Below, in pieces: positions 51,196 through 62,268 of a stretch of DNA of 64,000 nucleotides (positions within the stretch are counted from its first letter, which is position 1; every line of letters begins with the position of its first letter). The notes below the pieces were generated by a model. It had not been told where the DNA came from, ran no database searches, and worked only from the letters and a program-made list of their open reading frames with translations. Location: contig NZ_VUMM01000004.1 of assembly GCF_009696175.1 (NCBI RefSeq), positions 41,353-105,352 on the forward strand, in the 5' to 3' direction. The stretch comes from Floccifex porci. Lineage in GTDB: Bacteria > Bacillota_I > Bacilli_A > Erysipelotrichales > Erysipelotrichaceae. A program made the position numbers and the translations under genes.

Positions 51196-51879
51196 ATGGA
51201 AAAAATGAGTTTAGCACAAAGTACCGCAAAACGTTTAAAAAATGAAATTGTGAATGAAAAGAAATATAGACCGGGACAAAAACTTCCTAATGAAAATATA
51301 TTATCAAATCAGTATGGAATTTCACGCTCGACATTAAGAGAAGCTATACGAATTCTTGTATCGGAAGGGATTTTAGAAGTACAAAGAGGAAATGGAACGT
51401 TTGTGCTTTCCCAATTAAATCAGAAGACAACCAGTTCTTTTCAAACCAGTTCCGATATAAAAGTAACGTTAAAAGATTTATATGAAACACGTTTAATTTT
51501 TGAGCCAGAAGCTGCCAGTTTAGCTTGTAAAAGAGCCAGTGATCAAGAGATTCAGGAAATTTTACGATTGGGAAATATATGCCAGGAAGCCATTTTAAAA
51601 TGTCCTACAAGTAAAGAAAGAGTGGCTTCGGAAGCGGCTTTTCATGGGGCAATCATTAAAGCCTGTCACAATGAGTTCTTAATACATTTTTTACCGATTA
51701 TTAATGAAACTATTGAAAAAACATTTGAATTAAAAATTAATCTGGAAGTGATTGCAGAAGATGCATATAAAGATCATATAATGATTATGAATTTTTTGGA
51801 AAAAAGGGATGCAGTGGCTTTAAAGAGTGCGGTTATGATACATTTACATCATGCTGCCTGGCATGAAGAATTATTTTAA
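51196..51879 (+). CDS. GntR-family regulator, FCD (FadR-like) subfamily
   Basis: 227 residues. Winged helix (about 5-70) with GQKLPNENILSNQYGISRSTLREAIRIL (given in part: GISRSTLREAIRIL) and an all-helical FCD domain (about 85-220) with DLYETRLIFEPEAA, the usual metal- and ligand-pocket residues Asp, His (FHGAII) and His (HLHHAA). Such regulators bind TNGTNNNACNA sites. Two such sites overlap the ilvC promoter 36-72 bp behind this gene, so ilvC is its probable target; the effector is unknown. Confidence 0.9.
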   Translation: MEKMSLAQSTAKRLKNEIVNEKKYRPGQKLPNENILSNQYGISRSTLREAIRILVSEGILEVQRGNGTFVLSQLNQKTTSSFQTSSDIKVTLKDLYETRLIFEPEAASLACKRASDQEIQEILRLGNICQEAILKCPTSKERVASEAAFHGAIIKACHNEFLIHFLPIINETIEKTFELKINLEVIAEDAYKDHIMIMNFLEKRDAVALKSAVMIHLHHAAWHEELF

Positions 51880-52992
<1,113 letters not shown>

Positions 52993-52994
52993 TT

Positions 52995-53020
52995 GGACAT
53001 CTATTGATGTCCTTTTTTTT
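52995..53020 (+). terminator. terminator of ilvC
   Basis: GGACATC, TATT loop, GATGTCC and eight T residues. Confidence 0.92.
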
Positions 53021-53051
53021 ATTGATATAATAGTAAAAAAGGAGATTTTTT

Positions 53052-54332
53052 ATGGGATTAATTAAAACAACGATCCAATCGGTAAAAGGAGTCTTATCGG
53101 ATCAGTATAAGGAATATTTTTATTGTGATGCTCTTCCAAATAATGTGCTGGTTCGTAAAGGGTGTCCAAAATATAATAAAGGGAAAGAAAACATCATTTC
53201 AAATGGTTCAATTGTATCCATTGCTGATGGTCAATGTATGATCATTGTGGATAATGGAAAAATAATGGAAGTATGTGCACAGCCAGGTGAGTATATTTAT
53301 GATATTTCCAGTGAACCATCTATTTTTTCAGGGGATCTATCCGAAACAATTGACCAATCCATTCAGACAATTGGAAAACGAATTGCTTTTGCGGGACATA
53401 CAGCACACGATCAAAGAGTTTATTATTTTAATACACGTGAAATTGTAGGGAATAAATATGGTACACCAATGCCAATTCCATTCCGAATTGTAGATGAAAA
53501 AATAAATTTTGAATTTACTACTTCAATTCGATGTTATGGAGAATTCTCATATCGAATCGTAGATCCAGTATTATTCTATACAAATGTATGTGGAAATATT
53601 TCACAGGATTATACCAGAGAAAATATAGATGGACAGATTAAATCTGAAGTATTGACGGCTTTACAGCCTGCTTTTGGTAAGATTTCTTCTTTGGGAATTC
53701 GTTATGATGAACTGATGCTGCATACAATGGAAATAGCCGACTCTTTAAATGAAGTGTTAAGTAAAAAATTAAAAGGATTAAGAGGAATCTCTATTGTATC
53801 TTTTGGAATCTCAAGTATGTCCATTCCTGAAGAAGATGAAAAACAGATTAAAAATGCACAGACATCTCTTGCGTATGGTACCAATGCACAGATGATGGCC
53901 GGTCGAATGGGAATGGCCAGTGCCAATGCACTAGAAAAAGCAGCTGAAAATGAAAACGGTTCTATGATGGGATTTATGTCAATGAATGCTGCCACTCAGG
54001 CTTCTGGAAACTTTAATTCTTTTTATCAGCAGGCACAAAATAGTATTCAATCAAAAGAAGAATGGACATGTTCTTGTGGACAGGGTCACAATACGGGTAA
54101 ATTCTGTATGAATTGTGGAGCTTCTAAACCGGTTCAACAAGGATGGACCTGTCCAAATTGTAAAACGGTAAATTTAGGAAAATTCTGTGTAGAATGTGGA
54201 ACAAAGAAACCAGCAGGTGCGTTGCAGTATCGATGTGATAAATGTGGATGGATGCCAGAAGATCCGACAAATCCTCCAAAATTCTGTCCGGAATGTGGAG
54301 ATCCATTTGGAGATGAAGATATAATCAAATGA
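53052..54332 (+). CDS. SPFH-domain protein with C-terminal zinc ribbons (YdjI-like)
   Basis: 426 residues. An SPFH/virion-core-like domain (about 1-245) with RVYYFNTREIVGNKYGTP and SIRCYGEFSYRIVDP is followed by a Met/Ala-rich linker (about 270-335) and three or four short zinc ribbons (CSCGQGHNTGKFCMNCG, CPNCKTVNLGKFCVECG, CDKCGW...CPECG). Bacillus YdjI has the same layout; such proteins form membrane-associated assemblies tied to stress responses. A two-span mini membrane protein overlaps its end. Confidence 0.85.
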   Translation: MGLIKTTIQSVKGVLSDQYKEYFYCDALPNNVLVRKGCPKYNKGKENIISNGSIVSIADGQCMIIVDNGKIMEVCAQPGEYIYDISSEPSIFSGDLSETIDQSIQTIGKRIAFAGHTAHDQRVYYFNTREIVGNKYGTPMPIPFRIVDEKINFEFTTSIRCYGEFSYRIVDPVLFYTNVCGNISQDYTRENIDGQIKSEVLTALQPAFGKISSLGIRYDELMLHTMEIADSLNEVLSKKLKGLRGISIVSFGISSMSIPEEDEKQIKNAQTSLAYGTNAQMMAGRMGMASANALEKAAENENGSMMGFMSMNAATQASGNFNSFYQQAQNSIQSKEEWTCSCGQGHNTGKFCMNCGASKPVQQGWTCPNCKTVNLGKFCVECGTKKPAGALQYRCDKCGWMPEDPTNPPKFCPECGDPFGDEDIIK

Positions 54333-54499
54333 AAAAAAAGCTTTTAAATTTAAGTTTATTTCCGATTGGAGCAGGAGTCATTTTATATATCACAGGAATG
54401 ATTTTAAATATAGACAGTTCTATTCCTTATATCCTGTCCATTGCCTGTATTTTACTATCTATTGTGGTATTACGAATTCGTACATCAGCTAAAGAATAA
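54329..54499 (+). CDS. small two-span membrane protein
   Basis: 56 residues. Its ATG overlaps the stop codon of the SPFH gene (ATGA), so it is translation-coupled. Two hydrophobic spans (about 7-24 and 30-48) are joined by a short NIDSS turn; both ends are basic. No family recognised. A membrane anchor or partner for the SPFH protein is a natural guess from coupling. Confidence 0.65.
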   Translation: MKKKLLNLSLFPIGAGVILYITGMILNIDSSIPYILSIACILLSIVVLRIRTSAKE

Positions 54500-54530
54500 A
54501 AAAAGATGGTTTTTGTACCATCTTTTTATT
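54500..54530. terminator. bidirectional terminator
   Basis: AAAAAGATGGT (54500-54510) pairs with ACCATCTTTTT (54517-54527), between convergent genes; the ilvD stop is inside its edge. Confidence 0.9.
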
Positions 54531-56193
54531 TTAATATAGCTCCTTTATCGGCACCCTGAACTAATCTTTGATAACGAGACAACCATCCTGTTTTAAATTT
54601 TGGTTCAAATGGGGGCTGATTTTTACGTCTATTTTCAAATTCTTCATCACTGATATGAGCATGAATGGAATAATTGGCAATGTCAATTGTGATTAAATCA
54701 CCTTCCTGAATCAAACCGATGTTTCCTCCAGCAGCAGCTTCAGGAGAAACGTGTCCAATGGAAGCTCCACGACTGGCTCCAGAGAAACGTCCATCTGTAA
54801 TTAAAGCAACCGATTTATCCAGTTTCATTCCAGCTAATGCAGAAGTTGGATTTAACATCTCTCGCATTCCTGGACCGCCTTTAGGACCTTCATAAGTGAT
54901 GACTACAACATCTCCTGGTTGAATACCACCTTTATAGATACAATCGATGGCTTGTTCTTCACTCGTGAATACACGAGCTGGACCTGTATGTTTCATCATA
55001 CTTGGATCTACAGCACTTCTTTTAACAACACATCCATTTTGAGCAATATTTCCAAATAGAATCGCAATACCACCAGTTGGAGAATATGGATCTTCCACTG
55101 GACGAATGGTATTTGGATCTTTATTATAAGCGTGTTCAATATTTTCTTTAATTGTTTTTCCATTTGCGGTAATTAAAGATGTATCGATCAGACCTAGTTT
55201 ATTCAGTTCATGATAAACGGCCTGTAATCCACCGGCAGCATTTAAATCATGCATATGAGTTGGACCAGCAGGGGCTAAATGACAAAGGTTAGGAACCTTT
55301 TCTGAAAATTCGTTAAATGTATGCAGATCCAATGGACATCCAGCTTCATTTGAAATAGCTAATAAATGAAGTACAGAATTGGATGAACATCCTAAAGCCA
55401 TATCGCAAGTCAATGCGTTGCGAATGGATTTTTCATTTATAATATCTTTAATACAGATGTTTTTTTCAACCAGATTCATAATCGCCATACCTGCGTGTTT
55501 TGCCAGCTGCAAACGATTGGCATGAACGGCAGGAATGGTACCATTTCCAGGAAGAGCAATTCCTAAAGCTTCACATAAGCAGTTCATAGAATTGGCTGTA
55601 TACATACCTGAACAGCTTCCACATCCTGGACAAGTCTGTTCTTCAAATTCTTTTAATTTTTCATCATTGATCAGATTGGCTTTACGAGCTCCAACTGCTT
55701 CAAACATTTTCGAAAGAGAAGTATCCACACCATCTACACAACCAGACATCATAGGTCCACCGGAACAGACAACTGTTGGAAGGTTTAAACGAAGAGCTCC
55801 CATGACCATTCCAGGAACAATTTTGTCACAGTTTGGAATTAATACTAGACCATCAAAGGCATGAGCCTGCGCCATTGTTTCAACGGAATCGGCAATTAAT
55901 TCACGAGAAGGTAAAGAATATTTCATTCCTACATGTCCCATGGCAATCCCGTCACAGACTCCAATACTTGGAACCATGATCGGAGTTCCTCCTGCCATAC
56001 GTACCCCAGCTTTAACGGCTTCTTCAATTTTATCTAAGTGAAAGTGACCAGGAACAATGTCACTATGAGCACTGACCACTCCGATTAATGGTCGGTCCAA
56101 TTCTTCTTTTGTATATCCCATTGCGTAAAATAAAGAACGCATAGGAGCTTTTTCTACACCTTCTGTAACCGCAACGCTTTTCAATTTTTTCAT
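54526..56193 (-). CDS. ilvD: dihydroxy-acid dehydratase
   Basis: 555 residues. Iron-sulfur cysteines appear in [11 protein letters not shown] and [32 protein letters not shown] near the C-terminus is the other hallmark. It dehydrates dihydroxyisovalerate and dihydroxymethylvalerate to the keto acids of valine and isoleucine. Last gene of the minus-strand ilvB-ilvN-ilvD operon, 12 bp behind the small subunit. Confidence 0.96.
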   Translation of the reverse strand: MKKLKSVAVTEGVEKAPMRSLFYAMGYTKEELDRPLIGVVSAHSDIVPGHFHLDKIEEAVKAGVRMAGGTPIMVPSIGVCDGIAMGHVGMKYSLPSRELIADSVETMAQAHAFDGLVLIPNCDKIVPGMVMGALRLNLPTVVCSGGPMMSGCVDGVDTSLSKMFEAVGARKANLINDEKLKEFEEQTCPGCGSCSGMYTANSMNCLCEALGIALPGNGTIPAVHANRLQLAKHAGMAIMNLVEKNICIKDIINEKSIRNALTCDMALGCSSNSVLHLLAISNEAGCPLDLHTFNEFSEKVPNLCHLAPAGPTHMHDLNAAGGLQAVYHELNKLGLIDTSLITANGKTIKENIEHAYNKDPNTIRPVEDPYSPTGGIAILFGNIAQNGCVVKRSAVDPSMMKHTGPARVFTSEEQAIDCIYKGGIQPGDVVVITYEGPKGGPGMREMLNPTSALAGMKLDKSVALITDGRFSGASRGASIGHVSPEAAAGGNIGLIQEGDLITIDIANYSIHAHISDEEFENRRKNQPPFEPKFKTGWLSRYQRLVQGADKGAILK

Positions 56194-56205
56194 AAATTTC
56201 CTCCT

Positions 56206-56715
56206 TTAATCGATACTGGAAACATCGGTAACATCCGCATCACGAGAAATACCTGTAACACCTGTACGACAGACTTCGACAATATCATAGCAGTTTAACA
56301 TGTTTAAGAATCCATCTAATTTTTCAGTTGCCCCTGTTAATTCAATGATCATACATGTTTTTGATAATGATATGATGCGTCCACGATAAATATCTACAAT
56401 TTCTTTAATTAAGCTTCGATTGGTTTTATCACAGGCAACTTTTACCAGTAACAATTCTCTAAATAAACTATTGTCTTTTTCCAAAAGGAAAATATCTTTT
56501 ACCACTTCCAGTTTACGGGTTTGAGTGATGATTTGAGCTAAACTTTGTTCATTCCCATTAAAAACAACAGTGATACGGCTAATTTCTGGATCGTTTGTAG
56601 TAGATACTGTCAAAGAATCAATATTAAATCCACGACGTCCAAATAAAGAAGCCACTCTTGTTAATACATTTGCCTGATTTTCTACAAAAATACTAATTAC
56701 TTCACGTCTTTTCAT
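56206..56715 (-). CDS. ilvN: acetolactate synthase small subunit
   Basis: 169 residues. The N-terminal ACT domain (about 4-78) begins ISIFVENQANVLTRVASLFGRRGFNIDSL (in part: ANVLTRVASLFGRRGFNI), followed by the ALS_ss_C domain with REL-x-L-x-KV and a GATEKLDGFL motif. It binds valine for feedback inhibition and activates the large subunit. It lies 8 bp behind ilvB. ilvH is an equally used symbol. Confidence 0.94.
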   Translation of the reverse strand: MKRREVISIFVENQANVLTRVASLFGRRGFNIDSLTVSTTNDPEISRITVVFNGNEQSLAQIITQTRKLEVVKDIFLLEKDNSLFRELLLVKVACDKTNRSLIKEIVDIYRGRIISLSKTCMIIELTGATEKLDGFLNMLNCYDIVEVCRTGVTGISRDADVTDVSSID

Positions 56716-56723
56716 ATTGCCTC

Positions 56724-58397
56724 CTATTTAATAATCATATCAGATACCGTTCCACCATTTGGAATCATAGGTAGTACGCGTTCTTCTTTTAATATATTGC
56801 AGGCAATCCATACAGGACCGTTGATTTTTAATGCTTTTGAGAATGCTTCTTTAAATTCATCCAATGTATTGACTTCAAAGCCAGTTGCACCAAATCCTTC
56901 TGCCAGTTTAGGATAATTTGTTTTTCTTCCTGGTGTTGTATTGGAATAACGTTTTCCATAGAAAGCGGTCTGCCACTGGTAAACCATACCTAAAACTTTG
57001 TTGTCAAAAATAATAGTAATGATTGGCAGTTCGTTTGAAACCGCTGTACAGCATTCATTTAAATTCATATGGAAAGAACCATCTCCTGTAAAATGAATGA
57101 CACGTTTTTCTGGTTGACCAAACTGAGCTCCAATGGCAGCTCCATAACCATATCCCATTGTACCTAATCCACCGCTGGTTAAAAAGTTTTCACTCTTTAT
57201 ATGGTGAACATATTGAGCAGCCCACATCTGATGTTGACCAACATCGGTAACGTAAATTGTTTCTTTATCTGTTATAGTACAGGTTGCTTCAATAATATCT
57301 CGAGGACGTAATTTTGCTCCCTGTAATTCTATGTCGACCCACTTATGAGCTTTATGACATTCATCAATCCAATCTTTATGTTTAGTTTTATCAATTAAAG
57401 GCAATAAAGAAGAAAGTACTTCTTTGATGTCTCCAATCACCTGATAATTGATCAAAACATTTTTGTTGATTTCGGATTCATCAATATCAATCTGAATGAT
57501 ACCTGCATGTTTTGCGAATTTTCTAGGATTTAAAGCAACTCGATCGCTAAAACGTGTTCCTAGAGCAATAACCAGATCGGCATTATCGATGGCAATGTTT
57601 GCCTGCATGGAACCATGCATTCCAATCAATCCTAGATTTTTCGGATTGTCATAGCGAACAGCACCTGCTCCCATTAATGTATAAGTTGCAGGACAATCGT
57701 ATTTTTCAATCAGTTCATTTAATTCTTTCTGTGCATGAGAAGCATTAACTCCACCACCGTAATAAATAACAGGACGTTTTGCCTCATTCATAATCTGTGC
57801 AATTTCCTGAAGCTGACTGTCCGATGCAGTTGGACTTTTTGTCAATGGAAATGGTTTCTGTTTCTTATATTCATATAAATTATTAGGATCGGTCACATCT
57901 TTGGTGATATCAATTAAAACCGGACCTTTACGCCCTTCATTGGCAATTCGAAAAGCATTTCGAATGGCATCGGCTAAATCTTCAATTTTATTTACAAAAT
58001 AATTATGTTTGGTAATAGGTAAAGTCACACCTGTGATGCTGACTTCCTGAAACGCATCACGACCAATCGCATTGCTTGAGACATTGCAGGTGATGGCAAT
58101 CATAGGAATGCTGTCTAACATAGCTGTGGCAATTCCAGTAACAAGATTGGTTGCACCAGGGCCACTTGTCGCAAAAACAACACCCGTTTTTCCTGTGGCA
58201 CGAGCATATCCATCTGCAGCATGTGAAGCTCCTTGTTCATGAGCCGTTAATACATGATGAATCTTATCCTGATATTTATATAATTCGTCATATACATTTA
58301 GAGCGGCTCCACCTGGATACCCAAACACAGTATCTACGCCATGTTCCAGCAATACTTCCATGATGATTTGAGAACCACTTAATTTCATATTATTCAC
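56724..58397 (-). CDS. ilvB: acetolactate synthase large subunit
   Basis: 557 residues. Thiamine diphosphate enzyme: catalytic Glu in AHEQGASHAADGYARATG (in part), FAD region GMHGSMQANIAI and the GDGSFHMNLNE metal motif. It joins two pyruvates, or pyruvate and 2-oxobutyrate. First gene of a minus-strand operon divergent from the T-box-led leu operon. TGGAG precedes the start. No leader element for its own strand could be recognised. Confidence 0.96.
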   Translation of the reverse strand: MNNMKLSGSQIIMEVLLEHGVDTVFGYPGGAALNVYDELYKYQDKIHHVLTAHEQGASHAADGYARATGKTGVVFATSGPGATNLVTGIATAMLDSIPMIAITCNVSSNAIGRDAFQEVSITGVTLPITKHNYFVNKIEDLADAIRNAFRIANEGRKGPVLIDITKDVTDPNNLYEYKKQKPFPLTKSPTASDSQLQEIAQIMNEAKRPVIYYGGGVNASHAQKELNELIEKYDCPATYTLMGAGAVRYDNPKNLGLIGMHGSMQANIAIDNADLVIALGTRFSDRVALNPRKFAKHAGIIQIDIDESEINKNVLINYQVIGDIKEVLSSLLPLIDKTKHKDWIDECHKAHKWVDIELQGAKLRPRDIIEATCTITDKETIYVTDVGQHQMWAAQYVHHIKSENFLTSGGLGTMGYGYGAAIGAQFGQPEKRVIHFTGDGSFHMNLNECCTAVSNELPIITIIFDNKVLGMVYQWQTAFYGKRYSNTTPGRKTNYPKLAEGFGATGFEVNTLDEFKEAFSKALKINGPVWIACNILKEERVLPMIPNGGTVSDMIIK

Positions 58398-58483
58398 TCC
58401 ATTCTACGTACTTTTTAGTATATCGTATTTATAAAAAAAAATGTAGATAATTTTATCATTTTACAAAAATTTTCAGAAAAAAA

Positions 58484-58511
58484 TTGAAAATGAAAATTAA
58501 AATGATATACT
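58484..58511 (+). promoter_or_regulatory. leu operon promoter
   Basis: TTGAAA (58484-58489), 16-bp spacer, TATACT (58506-58511), just ahead of the T-box leader. Confidence 0.6.
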
Positions 58512-58523
58512 ATTACTACTAGC

Positions 58524-58734
58524 AACGATTTGGAGTAGTAATAGATGAAAAACTTATAGAGAGTGAATGCAAGGTGAAAATTCACAGTTGGAAATCTATG
58601 AACTTGCCAGGGAGCTGATCGATAAGCGATTCGTAATACAGGCGTTAACTTTTTAAAGAGGGCTTACTAAGACAGTAAGAACTAAGGTGGTACCGCGTAT
58701 ATTTACGTCCTTAGAAATAAGGACGTTTTTTTTA
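58524..58734 (+). promoter_or_regulatory. T-box leader, leucine type
   Basis: Stem I includes ATAGAT/ATCTAT arms and the GGTGAAAATTCAC apical part. The specifier loop reads GAA-CTT-GCC, so the specifier codon is CTT (58603-58605), leucine. The T-box sequence AAGGTGGTACCGCG (58684-58697) is exact. The terminator ACGTCCTTA/TAAGGACGT with eight Ts lies at 58705-58733. Uncharged tRNA-Leu would stabilise the antiterminator and switch on leuACDB. Confidence 0.93.
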
Positions 58735-58752
58735 TGGATTGGAGATGATGGT

Positions 58753-58815
58753 ATGGATTTATCGGACTTATATAATAATCATAAAACAAAAAAAAGCATA
58801 GAAGGAGATATTTAG
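58753..58815 (+). CDS. 20-codon leader ORF before leuA
   Basis: ATG 58753 has GGAG 8 bp upstream and encodes MDLSDLYNNHKTKKSIEGDI, ending TAG 3 bp before leuA. The leuA ribosome site (AGGAG, 58803-58807) lies within its last codons, so translation of this ORF could couple to leuA. Two Leu codons only. No homologues known to me. Confidence 0.35.
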   Translation: MDLSDLYNNHKTKKSIEGDI

Positions 58816-58818
58816 AAT

Positions 58819-60507
58819 ATGATGAATTATAACAAATACCATAGAGGATATTATATGCCTCCTGAAGAATCACTAGAGTGGACAAAAAAAGAATTTATTG
58901 ATCATGCACCAATCTGGTGCAGTGTGGATATGCGTGATGGAAATCAGGCGTTGGTCACTCCGATGAATCTGGAAGAAAAACTTCAATTCTGGAAAGTATT
59001 GATTGATGTTGGGTTTAAGGAAATCGAAGTTGGATTTCCAGCTGCTTCTGAAACTGAACATGAATTTTTAAGAACTCTGATTGAAAATAATATGATTCCC
59101 GAGGATGTAACCGTACAGGTATTAACACAGGCGCGTCCTCACATTATTCAAAAAACTTTTGATTCCTTAAAAGGATGTAAGAATGCGATCGTACATTTTT
59201 ACAATTCCACTTCTTTTGCTCAAAGACAGCAGGTTTTTAAAAAGTCAAAAGAAGAAATTATGAAAATCGCAACCGATGGTGCAAAATTAGTAAAAAAATT
59301 GACCGAAGAAAGTGGAGAAGATTATCGTTTTGAATATTCTCCTGAAAGTTTTACAGGAACGGAAGTGGATTACGCTCTGGAAGTTGTCAATGCGGTAATT
59401 GACATCATTGATCCTACTCCTGAAAAGAAACTGATCATTAATCTTCCAGTTACTGTAGAAATGTCATTGCCTCATGTATATGCTTCACAGATTGAATATA
59501 TGTCAAAACATATGCATAAAAGAGATTGCATTGTTTTATCTCTTCATCCTCATAACGATAGAGGAACTGGAGTTGCCGATACCGAACTAGCATTGCTGGC
59601 TGGAGCCGATCGAGTTGAAGGAACTCTGTTTGGAAATGGAGAACGTACAGGAAATGTGGATATTGTCACATTGGCAATGAATATGTATACCCATGGTGTG
59701 GATCCAAAACTTCATTTTGATGATATGCCCCATATTGTAGATGTTTATGAAAGAGTGACACGTATGAATGTATACGAAAGACAGCCTTATGCTGGAAAGC
59801 TGGTATTTGCAGCCTTCTCTGGATCGCATCAGGATGCCATTGCCAAAGGAATGAAATTCAGAGAAGATCGACACAGTGAAGACTGGACGGTTCCATATCT
59901 TCCAATTGATCCAACTGATGTGGGTCGTGTATATGAAGCAGATGTCATCCGCATCAATTCGCAAAGTGGAAAAGGTGGAATTGCCTATATTATGCAGCAC
60001 AATTATGGATATGAGCTTCCAGCTGTATTTAGAGAACAGTTCTCTTATTATATTAAAGATATTTCCGATCATGAACATAAAGAATTGAAACCAGAAGAAA
60101 TTTTTGGAATTTTTGAAAGAGATTTCCTGAATTTAAATACACCAATTCAATTGAATGATTATCATTTTATACGTTTAAATAATAATATGTATCAGGCAAC
60201 TTTAAGTATTCATTTTAAAGGAGAAGAAATGGATATCGTTGGAAGAGGAAATGGACGATTGGATGCGGTTGCCAATGCGATGAGAAAATATTGTCATTTA
60301 ACATTTGATATTAAAGATTATAGAGAAAGTTCTTTAAATCAGGGTTCAAATTCAAAAGCGGTATCGTATATTCAATTAAAAGACTGTGTAAATGAAGATC
60401 GATTTGGTGTTGGAGTGGATGATGATATCATTGCTTCAAGTATTCGTGCATTATTCAGTGCTTTAAATCGAGCAATCATTCATAAGGAGGATGTATTATG
60501 TCAATGA
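58819..60507 (+). CDS. leuA: 2-isopropylmalate synthase
   Basis: 562 residues, the longer LeuA type 2. Catalytic HMGL-like barrel with [22 protein letters not shown] (metal His pair) and [14 protein letters not shown]; a C-terminal LeuA allosteric domain (about 430-562) is present for leucine inhibition. It condenses acetyl-CoA with 2-oxoisovalerate. First gene of leuACDB, under T-box control. A neighbouring ATG gives MMNYNK; either Met could be used. It overlaps leuC by 10 bp. Confidence 0.95.
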   Translation: MMNYNKYHRGYYMPPEESLEWTKKEFIDHAPIWCSVDMRDGNQALVTPMNLEEKLQFWKVLIDVGFKEIEVGFPAASETEHEFLRTLIENNMIPEDVTVQVLTQARPHIIQKTFDSLKGCKNAIVHFYNSTSFAQRQQVFKKSKEEIMKIATDGAKLVKKLTEESGEDYRFEYSPESFTGTEVDYALEVVNAVIDIIDPTPEKKLIINLPVTVEMSLPHVYASQIEYMSKHMHKRDCIVLSLHPHNDRGTGVADTELALLAGADRVEGTLFGNGERTGNVDIVTLAMNMYTHGVDPKLHFDDMPHIVDVYERVTRMNVYERQPYAGKLVFAAFSGSHQDAIAKGMKFREDRHSEDWTVPYLPIDPTDVGRVYEADVIRINSQSGKGGIAYIMQHNYGYELPAVFREQFSYYIKDISDHEHKELKPEEIFGIFERDFLNLNTPIQLNDYHFIRLNNNMYQATLSIHFKGEEMDIVGRGNGRLDAVANAMRKYCHLTFDIKDYRESSLNQGSNSKAVSYIQLKDCVNEDRFGVGVDDDIIASSIRALFSALNRAIIHKEDVLCQ

Positions 60508-61769
60508 CAATGACACAGAAAATACTGGCATCTCATGCTGGATTAGAAGAAGTAAAAGCAGGACAGCTGATTGAAGCAGATTTAGATTTAGTAATGGCCA
60601 ATGATATAACTGGCCCAATGGCTTTACCAATCTTTTCGCAAATGGCTGATACAGTATTTGATAAAGACAAAGTGGTTTTAGTACCGGATCACTTTACTCC
60701 TAATAAGGATATTAAAAGTGCTGAAAATTCAAAAGCAATTCGTGACTTTTCTTTTAATCAATGTTTGACGAACCATATGGAACAGGGAAAATGTGGTGTA
60801 GAACATGCGATCCTGCCAGAAAAAGGATTGGTTGTAGCAGGTATGGCAGTGATTGGTGCTGACAGTCATACATGTACATATGGAGCTTTAGGTGCTTTTT
60901 CAACAGGTGTAGGAACAACCGATATCGCAAGAGGAATGGCCACAGGAAAAGCCTGGTTTAAAGTTCCTAGTGCCATTCAGTTTCATTTAACTGGAAAATT
61001 GAATCCGTATGTCAGTGGAAAAGATGTTATTTTATATATAATTCATAAAATTGGTGTAGATGGTGCCTTATATAAATCAATGGAATTTACTGGAGAAGGT
61101 GTTAAGGAATTGTCTATGGATGATCGTTTTACCATTTGTAACATGGCCATTGAAGCCGGAGCTAAAAATGGTATCTTTCCAGTAGATGAACAGACTATTG
61201 TCTATATGAAAGAACATTCAGTAAAACCTTATGAAATTTATGAAGCTGACAAAGATGCAGAATATGAACAGACCATTGAAATCAATTTAAGTGAAATCCG
61301 TCCAATGGTCGCATTCCCTCATTTACCAGGAAACGGGCATACCATTGATGAAATTGAAAAAGAAGAACCAATCTATATCGATCAGGTTGTCATTGGTTCC
61401 TGTACAAATGGAAGAATGTCCGATTTAAGAAAAGCAGCAGCAATACTAAAAGGTAAAAAAGTTGCGAATCGTGTGCGTGCTATGGTTGTTCCTGCAACTC
61501 AGAAAATATTCATGCAGTGTATTAAAGAAGGATTGCTGGAAATATTTGTTGAAGCAGGTTGTGCTGTCAATACTCCAAGCTGTGGTCCTTGTATGGGTGG
61601 ACATATGGGTGTTATGGCAAAAGGAGAAAAATGTGTTTCCACAACCAATCGTAATTTCGTAGGACGAATGGGAGATACACAGTCTTTAATTTATCTGGCT
61701 TCCCCAGAAACTGCGGCTGCCAGTGCGATTGCCGGATACATTGCCAATCCGGAAAAATTTGGAGGATAA
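60498..61769 (+). CDS. leuC: 3-isopropylmalate dehydratase large subunit
   Basis: 423 residues, the shorter aconitase-like type (LeuC2/HacA). The 4Fe-4S cysteines are seen in VIGSCTNGR and [26 protein letters not shown] marks the active site. With LeuD it isomerises isopropylmalate. AAGGAGG precedes ATG 60498 inside leuA. Three bases separate it from leuD. Confidence 0.95.
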   Translation: MSMTMTQKILASHAGLEEVKAGQLIEADLDLVMANDITGPMALPIFSQMADTVFDKDKVVLVPDHFTPNKDIKSAENSKAIRDFSFNQCLTNHMEQGKCGVEHAILPEKGLVVAGMAVIGADSHTCTYGALGAFSTGVGTTDIARGMATGKAWFKVPSAIQFHLTGKLNPYVSGKDVILYIIHKIGVDGALYKSMEFTGEGVKELSMDDRFTICNMAIEAGAKNGIFPVDEQTIVYMKEHSVKPYEIYEADKDAEYEQTIEINLSEIRPMVAFPHLPGNGHTIDEIEKEEPIYIDQVVIGSCTNGRMSDLRKAAAILKGKKVANRVRAMVVPATQKIFMQCIKEGLLEIFVEAGCAVNTPSCGPCMGGHMGVMAKGEKCVSTTNRNFVGRMGDTQSLIYLASPETAAASAIAGYIANPEKFGG

Positions 61770-61772
61770 TAT

Positions 61773-62267
61773 ATGAAAGCAAAAGGAACGGTTTTAAAAT
61801 ACGGAGATAATGTGGATACAGACGTTATTATACCTGCACGTTATTTGAATTCATTTGATGCCAAAGAATTGGCAAGTCATGCGATGGTGGATATAGATCC
61901 TACGTTTGTACAAAGAGTAAAACCAGGAGATATCATGGTAGCCGGTAAAAATTTTGGTTGTGGTTCTTCAAGAGAACACGCTCCTTTGTGTTTAAAAACA
62001 GCAGGAGTCAGTTGTGTCATTGCGAAAAGCTTTGCCCGTATTTTTTATCGCAATGCGATCAATATTGGGTTTGCAATTTTAGAATGTGAAGAAGCAGCTG
62101 ATGATATTGAAGAAGGAAATCAGGTCGAAATTGATTTTGATTCTGGTATTATCACAAATATCACAAAGAATAGACAGTACCAGGCTCAACCATTTCCGCC
62201 ATTTCTTCAGAAGATGATTGCTGAAAATGGATTGGTAAATTATGTAAATCATCAGAAGGAGAATTAA
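61773..62267 (+). CDS. leuD: 3-isopropylmalate dehydratase small subunit
   Basis: 164 residues, the typical short form that pairs with ~420-residue Leu[16 protein letters not shown] near the start and [11 protein letters not shown] near residue 57 are the signature of the swivel domain. Adjacent to leuC and 1 bp before leuB. Confidence 0.95.
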   Translation: MKAKGTVLKYGDNVDTDVIIPARYLNSFDAKELASHAMVDIDPTFVQRVKPGDIMVAGKNFGCGSSREHAPLCLKTAGVSCVIAKSFARIFYRNAINIGFAILECEEAADDIEEGNQVEIDFDSGIITNITKNRQYQAQPFPPFLQKMIAENGLVNYVNHQKEN

Positions 62268-62268
62268 G

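Noticed and set aside
55535..55864. 109-codon plus-strand ORF inside ilvD
   Set aside because: Antisense to the conserved ilvD cysteine region; no ribosome site.
59587..60078. 163-codon minus-strand ORF inside leuA
   Set aside because: Shadow of leuA; composition rich in Ser, Ile, His and Cys, as expected from the reverse strand.
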